Shown here: positions 1 through 7,854 of the stretch, piece by piece
Numbering within the stretch: position 1 is the first letter of the stretch
Layout: each line of letters begins with the position of its first letter
Source: Kitasatospora griseola
GTDB lineage: Bacteria; Actinomycetota; Actinomycetes; Streptomycetales; Streptomycetaceae
Length of the DNA: 32,408 nucleotides
NCBI RefSeq assembly: GCF_014648555.1
Contig: NZ_BMRI01000049.1
Location: 1-32,408, forward strand
Reading direction: 5' to 3'
Notes under the pieces: model-generated
Database searches by the model: none
Told to the model about the DNA's origin: nothing
The model's input: only the letters and a program-made list of their open reading frames with translations
Position numbers and translations under genes: made by a program

Positions 1-443
1 GCGGGGATGACCCCAGGCCGGGCTGAGCGACATCTACCCGCGCACCCTGCTCCCCGCGCCCGCGGGGATGACCCCCGGGCAACGCCGAGGACTGCCCGCA
101 GTGCTGCCTGCTCCCCGCGCCCGCGGGGATGGCCCCCGGTACGGGATCGGCTCGGTGCGGCGGCCGGACTGCTCCCCGCGCCCGCGGGGATGGCCCCACC
201 CCGGCCACCCAGCCCGTCCCCGCCAGCCGCTGCTCCCCGCACACGCGGGGATGGTCCTATGCCGCGCTTCCGGGCCTGCTGGGCCACCGCGACTATCCCC
301 GCACGCGCGGGGATGGCCCCTCCGCTCAGCTGAAGGGCGTGCCGGCGACCGCCTGCTCCCCGCGCCCGCGGGGGACGGTCGCGCCGTCAGCAGAGCGCCG
401 GGCGCCTCGGCCGACCGCTCCCCGTATGCGCGGGCGTCGTGCT
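1..443 (+). CRISPR. CRISPR array A (3' part, type I-E-like)
   Basis: The tail of an array that begins before the window. A partial repeat (1-14) is followed by repeats starting at 47, 108, 169, 230, 292, 353 and 415. Repeats are 29 bases, spacers mostly 32 or 33, period 61. The core is a hairpin CCCCGCGCCCGCGGGG followed by ATGACCCC or ATGGCCCC, which matches the type I-E repeat family and sets the crRNA sense to the + strand. The last two repeats (353, 415) are decayed in their 3' half, as expected at the oldest end of an array. The final one carries the altered 3' half GCGGGCGTCGTGCTG and leads straight into the leader of array B. No cas gene is near. Confidence 0.95.
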
Positions 444-648
444 GTCGTGGAGCATCCAGCCACGCCCTACCGCCCGTTGACGCCTTCACAACGCAGTCGA
501 AGGGCGGCGCCACCGTGCTCGAGCGGTGCCGACCACAGGCTGGCCCGCACTGGAAGCGCCCAGAAAGAGTGAAAGATTGCTTATGTCCGATTCGCTGAAA
601 GTGGGTCATTTCCCGCTCGACGGCGCGTAACACCGCAGGCCAGCGAGT
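444..648 (+). promoter_or_regulatory. CRISPR leader for array B
   Basis: A 205-base non-repeat segment directly upstream of the first repeat of array B. It is clearly homologous to the segment 4972-5176 in front of array D. The last 60 bases are nearly identical in both copies and include CTTATGTCCGA, CTGAAAGTGGGTCATTTCC and GGCGCGTAACACCGCAGG, as expected for the part of a leader that directs spacer integration. Both copies contain a TTGAC motif (477-481 here) that could be a -35 box for pre-crRNA transcription, but I see no convincing -10 partner. It is a little richer in A/T than its surroundings. Confidence 0.8.
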
Positions 649-1944
649 CTGCTCCCCGTACACGCGGGGGTGGTCCTGCCCGAAGGCCCGGCAGCCCGCA
701 CGATCGTCGCTGCTCTCCGTACACGCGGGGATGGTCCCGGCATCGCCTGGTGGATCCGCCCGGTGCTGTGCTGCTCCCCGCACGCGCGGGGAGGCTTCCA
801 GCGTGGGTGGCGGCTCACCATCATCAACGGCTGCTCCCCGCACGCGCGGGGATGGTCCCCAGGCGTGATTGTTGCCGCCGGGCCGCCCCACCTGCTCCCC
901 GCGCCCGCGGGGATGGTCCCAGCGCGCGCCCCTGTCTGGCGACCTCGCGCTCCTGCTCCCCGCACGCGCGGGGATGATCCCACGTGCAGGCCGTGGTTGG
1001 CGCCGCGCTTGGTCTGCTCCCCGCACGCGCGGGGATGATCCCGTCTTCAAGGCCGCGCTGCTCGAAGTTGGCCCCTGCTCCCCGCACGCGCGGGGATGGT
1101 CCCTGCAGAAGATGATCGCCGAAGCGAAAGCTCAGCTGCTCCCCGCACGCGCGGGGATGGCCCCCTCACCCGAGCCGCCGGGCCTTGAAGGTGCCGCTGC
1201 TCCCCGCGCCCGCGGGGATGGCCCCATGCCGCGCACGATCGTGGGGGCGTTGATCTCCTGCTCCCCGCGCCCGCGGGGATGGCCCCTTGAGCGGCGCAGT
1301 GCGCTATCACATCAACAACTGCTCCCCGCGCCCGCGGGGATGGCCCCTTGAGCGGCGCAGTGCGCTATCACATCAACAACTGCTCCCCGCGCCCGCAGGG
1401 ATGGCCCCGGCGGGCGGACCGCGCGGCCGTGCGAGACCGACTGTTCCCCGCGCCCGCGGGGATGGCCCCGGACACGGCCAGCAGTGGCCGCCTGGATGGA
1501 TCTGCTTCCCGCGCCCGCGGGGATGGCCCCCGTCTCGCGCGCGAGTGGAGTTCACTCGGATCCTGTTCCCCGCGCCTGCGGGGATGGCCCCCACCGGCAC
1601 TTGCTCGCGGTCATGACCGACCCCTGCTCCCCGCGCCCGCGGGGATGGCCCCGGCTTCCGGACGTGGTCGCGGCGTGGCGCGGACTGCTCCCCGCGCCCG
1701 CGGGGATGGTCCCCATCATCAGATCGTGGCCGTCGCGTACGTCGGCTGCTCCCGCGCACACGGGGATGGTCCCCCGCCGGGCCTACTGGTCGCCGACTAC
1801 CTGCACTGCTCCCCGCACGCACGGGGATGATCCCTTCTCCAGCGCGGCCGCCGGATTGTTGTCGATCTGCTCCCCGCGCCTGCGGGATGGTCGCGGGCTT
1901 TCGGTGCAACACCAACTGCTCCCTGCTCGCGGGGGGGCTGATGG
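649..1944 (+). CRISPR. CRISPR array B (22 repeats, 21 spacers)
   Basis: Repeats start at 649, 710, 771, 831, 892 and then about every 61 bases to 1685, then 1746, 1806, 1867 and a decayed one at 1916. The leader-proximal repeats have GTACACG or GCACGCG in the hairpin, the older ones GCGCCCG, with GGTCCC or GGCCCC after ATG. The last spacer is only 21 bases and the last two repeats are degenerate, marking the distal end. Spacers at 1287-1318 and 1348-1379 are identical, and the same spacer occurs twice in array C. The leader lies at 444-648. Confidence 0.97.
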
Positions 1945-2065
1945 TGTCGCAACTGGGGCAGCGGTCGCCCTTCCCGCGCCGTCCCTGGCCAAGGTGGCAC
2001 GGTCTTGTGTCCGGCCCGGGGTGCGCGCCACGATGATGGTTTCGTTGCGTGAGAGGGGATCGACG

Positions 2066-2200
2066 ATGGGTGACGAGAGCAAGGGTGGGGCGCAGGACGG
2101 TGGGGGCGGGGCGCATGCGAAGCCGGGTGGTCCGGCGATCGGGCCGAAGCCGAGTCCGGACGGGCAGGGCCCGGTGCCGGACCCGAAGCACAAGAAGTGA
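2066..2200 (+). CDS. small peptide, candidate precursor coupled to methyltransferase
   Basis: A 44-residue peptide with almost no hydrophobic residues, rich in Gly, Pro, Lys and Asp. The N-terminus is MGDESKGGAQDGGGG; a central PGGPAIGPKP is followed by SPDGQGPVPDP and a basic KHKK end. It starts at the ATG behind GAGAGGGG (2051-2058). Its stop codon overlaps the GTG of the methyltransferase gene (GTGA), so translation is probably coupled and the short ORF is likely real. The neighbouring enzyme resembles isoaspartyl methyltransferases that modify ribosomal peptides, so the two Asp-Gly steps (11-12, 32-33) are conceivable targets. That role is inference. It does not look like known FxLD or ATP-grasp-type precursors. 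Confidence 0.6.
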   Translation: MGDESKGGAQDGGGGAHAKPGGPAIGPKPSPDGQGPVPDPKHKK

Positions 2201-3372
2201 GCGGCGACGTGGCGGTGGGTGCCCGGGTGGCGCTGGCCGATCGGCTCGCGAGTGAGGGTGTGCTGGATGCCGGATGGCGGTCGGCGTTCGAGGCCGTCCC
2301 GCGGCATCTGTTCCTGCCGTCGGTGTACTGGGAGTTCGTTGACGGCGTGGCGGTGCGGCGCGACCAGGACGCGGACCCGGAAGGGTGGTTGGCCGGCGCG
2401 TACCGGGACACGGCGGCGATCACGCAGTGGGACGACGGCGACGAGGCCGGCGGGCAGCAGGACTTCACGTCGAGTCTGAGCATGCCGACCATGGTGGCGC
2501 GGATGCTAGGCGACCTCGATGTCGAGGACGGGCACCGGGTGAGAGAGGTGGGGACCGGGCCGGGCTTCAACGCCGCGCTTCTGGCCCACCGCCTCGGCGC
2601 GGTCAGGGTGGTGAGTGTCGAGATCGACGAGGCGGTCGTCGGCCTCGCGCGCGGGAACCTGGCTGCTGCGGGGCTGGGCGGGGTGGAGGTGCTGGTCGGG
2701 GACGGCGCCGACCCCGCGGTCGGACCGGGCGGCCGGGCCGATCGGCTGATCGCCACCTGCTCCAGCCTGGTGACCGACCTCCCCGTCACGTGGGTCGGTC
2801 AGACCGTGCCGGGCGGAGTGATCGTCGCCCCCACAGCCACGCTGTTCGGCGGCGGTGCCACCGCCCGCCTCCAAGTCGCCGACGACGGGCGCAGCGCTGC
2901 CGGGCGGTTCACCGGGGCAGCCGACTTCATGCGGATGCGTCAGCAGCGCTACCAGGCACCGCCAGTGGACGCCTACCTGCCCGGCGACTGGCCCGGCGAC
3001 GCCGAGGCCTCGGTCACCGACCTCGACCCGGAGAGCATCGGAGGCTCCTGGCTCGCCCAGTTCGCGATCGGCGCCGCCCTGCCGAACGTCTACTATCGGC
3101 GGGCGCCGTACGGGGACATGGTGACGTGGTGGTTCTTCGACACCGCGGTGACGTCCTGGGCGACGGTCGACTCCGTCCCCGACCGCAGCGAGTTCGAGGT
3201 ACGCCAGAGCGGACCCCGGCGGCTGTGGGACGAGATCCACACCGCCTGGACAACCTGGGAGAAGGCAGGCCGGCCCGGCTACGAGCGGTTCGGATTGACC
3301 GTCACCACGACTGGCACCCGCACGGTGTGGCTCGACGACCCCGGCCATCCCTGGCACTTGCTCGCGCACTGA
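2197..3372 (+). CDS. PIMT-like SAM-dependent methyltransferase (RiPP-maturation type)
   Basis: A 391-residue cytoplasmic SAM-dependent methyltransferase of the protein-L-isoaspartate O-methyltransferase superfamily. The N-terminal AFEAVPRHLFLP block (about 28-39) is typical of the family, and the SAM loop EVGTGPGFNAALLA lies near 117-130, followed by VVSVEID. The length is well above ordinary PCMT (about 210-230) because of a C-terminal extension ending in GLTVTTTGTRTVWLDDPGHP. This layout is known from methyltransferases that accompany peptide maturation systems (ATP-grasp or FxLD types in Streptomyces). No ATP-grasp ligase or lanthionine synthetase is in the window; the only partner is the overlapping 44-residue ORF upstream. 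The GTG start is chosen from the 4-base overlap. CRISPR array C begins 35 bases after the stop. Confidence 0.8.
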   Translation: MSGDVAVGARVALADRLASEGVLDAGWRSAFEAVPRHLFLPSVYWEFVDGVAVRRDQDADPEGWLAGAYRDTAAITQWDDGDEAGGQQDFTSSLSMPTMVARMLGDLDVEDGHRVREVGTGPGFNAALLAHRLGAVRVVSVEIDEAVVGLARGNLAAAGLGGVEVLVGDGADPAVGPGGRADRLIATCSSLVTDLPVTWVGQTVPGGVIVAPTATLFGGGATARLQVADDGRSAAGRFTGAADFMRMRQQRYQAPPVDAYLPGDWPGDAEASVTDLDPESIGGSWLAQFAIGAALPNVYYRRAPYGDMVTWWFFDTAVTSWATVDSVPDRSEFEVRQSGPRRLWDEIHTAWTTWEKAGRPGYERFGLTVTTTGTRTVWLDDPGHPWHLLAH

Positions 3373-3407
3373 CGCTGGCGCTGGAGACCGAAGCAAGAGC
3401 GTAAGAC

Positions 3408-4971
3408 CTGCTCCCGCCTGTGCGGGGATGGTCCCAGGTCGTCCCAGTGGCAGGGTGTTGAGGAGACTGCTCCCTGCGCGGGCGGGGATGGTCCCCGGCC
3501 GATCTCGGCCAGGTGCTCGCCGTCGAACTGCTCCCCGCAAGCGCGGGGATGATCCCATGAGCCAGCTCGCCGGCGAGTTCGAGGTCGACTGCTCCCCGTA
3601 CGCGCGGGGATGGTCCCGTCAGCGTGCTCTGGGGCTTCGCGGTGCCCTCCTGCTCCCGCGCCCGCGGGGATGACCCCGCAGCCTGCTCGTCCTGCTCGAC
3701 GAAGCCGACCTGCTTCCCGCGCCCGCGGGGATGGTCCCCGGAGGGACTGGCCGTGCTCGGCGGTGAACCGCTGCTCCCCGCGCCCGCGGGGATGGCCCCT
3801 CCTCGGCGGTCTTCGCGCCGGACAGCTTGGTCTGCTCCCCGCGCCTGCGGGGATGGCCCTTTCCACCGCATGCGGGAGAAGGCGTTGGACCTCTGCTCCC
3901 CGCGCCTGCGGGGATGGCCCCGGGCCGACGGCCAGCGTCGCCCGCAGGCCGATCTGCTCCCCGTGCACGCGGGGATGGTCCTACGTGGTAAGCGGTCTGA
4001 GCCTCGATCACCCGCTGCTCCCCGCGCCCGCGGGGATGGTCCCAACCTGCCGGGCTTCGCCAGCGGCGAGGCCTACGCACAGGCACTGCCTGCTCCCCGC
4101 GCCTGCGGGGATGGCCCCTGTGGGCGGCGACCGCGTGTTGAGCAGGGTGCCTGCTCCCCGCGCCTGCGGGGATGGCCCCCCACCATCCACGACAGCCGAG
4201 AGGCCGCCGACTGCTCCCCGCGCCTGCGGGGATGGCCCTATCCGCTCCGCCCGGCTGGTCGAGGTCTTCCACTGCTCCCCGCGCCCGCGGGGATGGCCCC
4301 TTGAGCGGCGCAGTGCGCTATCACATCAACAACTGCTCCCCGCGCCCGCGGGGATGGCCCCTTGAGCGGCGCAGTGCGCTATCACATCAACAACTGCTCC
4401 CCGCGCCCGCGGGGATGGCCCCGAGCCGGTCAGCAGCTTCTCGCCGTACGCGGTCTGCTCCCCGCGCCCGCGGGGATGGCCCCTACAACTCCGGCGACAC
4501 TCCGCCACCACTTCCCTGCTCCCCGCGCCCGCGGGGATGGCCCCTGCGGGGTGAAGCCCATCGCGGGCGACATCACCTGCTCCCCGCGCCCGCGGGGATG
4601 GCCCCACGCCGCGCACGGTGACGGGGGCGGCGATCTCCTGCTCCCCGCGCCCGCGGGGATGGCCCCACGCCGCGCACGGTGACGGGGGCGGCGATCTCCT
4701 GCTCCCCGCGCCCGCGGGGATGGTCCCGCGTGGCAGGACCAATACCAGGGGCTCCAGAACTGCTCCCCGCGCCCGCGGGGATGGTCCCGTGCCAGCGGCC
4801 GCGGCCACGAGCAGGCCGTCCTGCTCCCCGCGCCCGCGGGGATGGTCCCCCAGGCCCAAGCTCCGCCGAGGGCCATTCCCGCTGCTCCCCGCACGCGCGA
4901 GGCTGGTCCCCGCGCGGAAGCGTGCCATCCGACATGCGTGCGCTGCTCCCCGCCAACGCGGGCGTCGTACT
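3408..4971 (+). CRISPR. CRISPR array C (26 repeats, 25 spacers, no leader)
   Basis: Repeats start at 3408, 3467, 3528, 3589, 3650, 3710, 3771 and on to 4882 and 4943. The first two are imperfect (a missing C at 3408; CCCTGCGCGGGCGGGG at 3467) and no leader separates the array from the methyltransferase stop 35 bases upstream. The last two (4882, 4943) are degenerate; the final one shares the altered 3' half GCGGGCGTCGTACTG with the end of array A. Spacer 4044-4089 is 46 bases. Two adjacent duplicate pairs occur: 4301-4332 with 4362-4393, and 4606-4637 with 4667-4698. Most repeats are of the GCGCCCG or GCGCCTG type with GGCCCC. Confidence 0.97.
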
Positions 4972-5176
4972 GCCGTGGGAGCATCCACCCACGTACTACT
5001 GCTCGTTGACACCTTCACAGCACAACCGAAGGACGGCGTCATCGCGCTCGAGCGGCGCCGACCACGGGCCGGCTGCACCGGAAGCATCCACAAAGAGAGA
5101 AAGGTCGCTTATGTCCGAATCTCTGAAAGTGGGTCATTTCCTGGTCGACGGCGCGTAACACCGCAGGTCAACGAGT
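4972..5176 (+). promoter_or_regulatory. CRISPR leader for array D
   Basis: Paralogue of the leader at 444-648. It follows the same decayed terminal repeat and ends in the same GCGCGTAACACCGCAGG block just before the first repeat of array D. TTGACA at 5006-5011 is a good -35 candidate and is conserved in position with the other copy. The two copies diverge most in their upstream half, so they are not a recent exact duplication. Confidence 0.8.
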
Positions 5177-6915
5177 CTGCTCCCCGCACGCGCGGGGATG
5201 GTCCCGGTCAGGCATCGCGGACGATGGCCTAGGTCACCTGCTCCCCGCACGCGCGGGGATGGTCCCTCGCCGCGCACGACCAGGACGTCGCCGGCGAGCT
5301 GCTCCCCGCACGCGCGGGGATGGTCCCTTCGGAGCTTCGGGAAGGTGGTCGAGGTGCACCTGCTCCCCGCACGCGCGGGGATGGTCCCTTACACACGCTG
5401 TCCCGAAGTAGCAACCTGAACTGCTCCCCGCACGCGCGGGGATGGTCCCGGCAGGGAACTGGACATCACGACCGAGAAGGGCTGCTCCCCGCACGCGCGG
5501 GGATGGTCCCCAGATCGTCAGCAGGGTCAGGCCGTGGGCGAGCTGCTCCCCTCGCCCGCGGGGATGGTCCCTCGGTGCCGTCGTCGGTGGCGGGGTACAG
5601 CGGCTGCTCCCCGCGCCTGCGGGGATGGTCCCAGGCTGCCGATGCCGTTGGAGCGGCTGCTGCCCTGCTCCCCGCGCCCGCGGGGATGGTCCCGACGCAC
5701 GGTGCGATGAGCACGTGGAGGTCGACTGCTCCCCGCGCCCGCGGGGATGGTCCCCAGGGCGACACGGCGGCCGGGTGGGTGGTGGCCTGCTCCCCGCGCC
5801 CGCGGGGATGGTCCCCGGGCCGATGTGGTGCCAGTGGTCGCCGATCACTGCTCCCCGCGCCCGCGGGGATGGTCCCTCGACCGCGTCCGGCCGGTCCGGG
5901 TCGAAGGGCTGCTCCCCGCGCCCGCGAGGATGGTCCCCAGTTGCGATGGCTGGGCACGTACGCGAATCGCTGCTCCCCGCGCCCGCGGGGGTGGTCCCGC
6001 GGCTGTCAGCCACCTTGGCACCTCTCAGAACTGCTCCCCGCGCCCGCGGGGATGACCCCGACCGAACTCGCCCCCGGACCCTCACTGGCGTCTGGCTCCC
6101 CGCACCCGCGGGGATGGTCCCTCCCAGCAGGGAGCCGGGGCGGCCGGGTCGGCCTGCTCCCCGCGCCCGCGGGGATGGTCCCTACACCGGCTGGCAGAAG
6201 TCCCTGGGCTACACCTGCTCCCCGCACGCGCGGGGATGATCCCACCGCGGGCGGGTCGCCGGCGACTGGGAGGTAGTGTTTCCCGCGCCCGCAGGGATGG
6301 TCCCGACTGGATACACAGCGGGCGGCCCAACTTTGGCTGCTCCCCCGCGCCCGCGGGGATGGTCCCGCCACCCTGACCGGTACGACCCAGCCGGGCGACT
6401 GCTCCCCGCGCCCGCGGGGATGGTCCCTGCTCCAGGTCCGCCAGCGGGATCGACGAGCCCTGCTTCCCGCGCCCGCGGGGATGGTCCCTGCTCCAGGTCC
6501 GCCAGCGGGATCGACGAGCCCTGCTTCCCGCGCCCGCGGGGATGGCCCCACGCACAGCTCGGACTTGGTGATGCTCTTGGCCTGCTCCCCGCGCCCGCGG
6601 GGATGCTCCCGTGTCGATGATCGTTCGGCTGATGCCGACCAGCTGCTCCCCGCGCCCGCGGAGATGGTCCCGGGATGCTGTCCACGGAGAACACCGTGTA
6701 CCTCTGCTCCCCGCACGCGCGGGGATGGTCCCCCGCACCTGCCGATGGAGGCCTGCCTGAAGCTCTGCTCCCCGCACGCGCGGGGATGGTCCCGGCGGTG
6801 CCGAGTGAGCTGGGGAGGCAGTACCCTGCTCCCCGCACGCGCGGGGATGGTCCCCGAGGCTGCGATCCGCCAGGCCAGCCCGCTGTCTGCTCCCCGCACG
6901 CGCGGGGATGATCCC
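5177..6915 (+). CRISPR. CRISPR array D (29 repeats, 28 spacers)
   Basis: Repeats start at 5177 and then every 60-62 bases to 6887. Repeat types come in blocks: 5177-5482 GCACGCG, 5543-6154 mainly GCGCCCG, 6215 GCACGCG, 6276-6643 GCGCCCG, 6704-6887 GCACGCG. Spacers at 6428-6459 and 6489-6520 are identical. The distal end is intact and stops 21 bases before the 3' end of the convergent DciA-like gene. Three spacers resemble sequences of this same element: D1 (5206-5237), D27 (6794-6825) and D28 (6855-6886). Confidence 0.97.
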
Positions 6916-6936
6916 TCGGCTCGGCGACTACCCGGG

Positions 6937-7854
6937 TCACGCGGCGCCGCGCACAGCGGTGGCTGGTGCCTGGGTCGTGCGGCGAGCGGTGGGCAGTGGA
7001 GTCGCCCCGGCACGCTCGGCGCGGGCCCGTAGGAGTGCGGCGCGGTGCCGCTCTCGCTGCTCGCGGGCGCGGACGGTCGCGGCCGCCAGCGGCGGGTCCT
7101 CGTCGACCGGAATCCAGTCGGTGGTCTCCGGCTCGCGAAGGCGGTTGTAGTGGCGGCGCAGGATCTCCTCGCGCTCCGCGGCGGCCTCCTCGATGGCGGC
7201 CTGGTGGTCGGCGGTGAACTCGCCCATCTGCTGGCGCAGCTGCCGGTAGACGTCGCTGTGGGCCGCGGGGTGCAGGGCCGGGGCGAACGGGGTGTAGTGC
7301 GGGTCGTCGTCCAGGTCCGCGCTCTCGCTGCTGGCGCGGCCGACGCGGACGTCGAGGGCACGGACGCTCCCGGCGGGCAGGTGCTGGTCGAGGCGGCGCA
7401 GGACGTCACGCTGGTGCAGGCGCAGCTGGGTGGCCCAGGCCGGGGTGTCGGCGAGGATCCGCAGGGTGCTGGTCGTGACGTCGAATCCGGCGGGCGTCCA
7501 GTGCCGGGCGTGCTGGTCGCCGACGATGGTCGCCCACTTGCCGTGGAGGGTTCCGCGGGCGGTGCCCGTTGCCCAGCCGGCGATGTCGGCCATCGTCGCG
7601 ATGACGCCGGCCACCGGGGCGGGTTCGCGCGCGTCGCGGCCGAGCTGGGCGATCTCCCGCGCGGTCGGCGGCTTCCGCTTGGCCGGGGCGTGGCTGGAGG
7701 TACGGGCGGCCCGCTGGGCTGCACGCAGTACGGTCCGGGCGAGGTCCGCACCGGAGAGCTGCGGCTCGCGCACTTCGTCGTCGTGGGCCTGGTCGCCGCC
7801 GTGGTGCTCGTCGACGGCCCGGACGGCGCTGCTGGTGGGGTCGGTGGCGCTCAT
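6937..7854 (-). CDS. DciA/DUF721-family protein (putative helicase loader)
   Basis: A 305-residue protein whose central part matches the DUF721/DciA family: GADLARTVLRAAQ near 35-47, a G-rich turn and W-x-x-IVG around 105-112, and TLRILADTPAWATQLRLHQ followed by VLRRLDQHL near 129-160. DciA proteins load the replicative helicase DnaB and occur in bacteria without DnaC. Chromosomal actinobacterial versions are shorter, about 180-200 residues; this one has a charged, Arg/Ala-rich C-terminal extension of about 120 residues. Its start overlaps the stop of the upstream winged-helix gene (ATGA), so the pair is probably translated together. I infer a role in starting replication of the element. It ends just past CRISPR array D, transcribed towards it. 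Confidence 0.75.
   Translation of the reverse strand: MSATDPTSSAVRAVDEHHGGDQAHDDEVREPQLSGADLARTVLRAAQRAARTSSHAPAKRKPPTAREIAQLGRDAREPAPVAGVIATMADIAGWATGTARGTLHGKWATIVGDQHARHWTPAGFDVTTSTLRILADTPAWATQLRLHQRDVLRRLDQHLPAGSVRALDVRVGRASSESADLDDDPHYTPFAPALHPAAHSDVYRQLRQQMGEFTADHQAAIEEAAAEREEILRRHYNRLREPETTDWIPVDEDPPLAAATVRAREQRERHRAALLRARAERAGATPLPTARRTTQAPATAVRGAA

Noticed and set aside
1653..1684. Spacer B17 encodes LPDVVAAWRG, similar to LAHAVAAWRG of the membrane protein at 16977
   Set aside because: Only 21 of 32 bases agree, with no intact seed.
5267..5298. Spacer D2 (reverse complement) resembles sequence near 17498
   Set aside because: About 21 of 32 bases agree, which is not above what G/C-rich codons would give.
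6611..6642. Spacer D24 encodes LVGISRTIID, similar to MVGISEEGRTVIAEL of the rep-like protein
   Set aside because: The alignment needs a 9-base gap inside the spacer, so it is not a valid protospacer match and could be chance.
1..6915. Many long ORFs on both strands across the arrays, with repeating CSPRPRGWP or GPSPRARGA peptides
   Set aside because: They are translations of 29-base CRISPR repeats in a G/C-rich sequence with few stop codons; there is no ribosome-binding site and no conserved domain.
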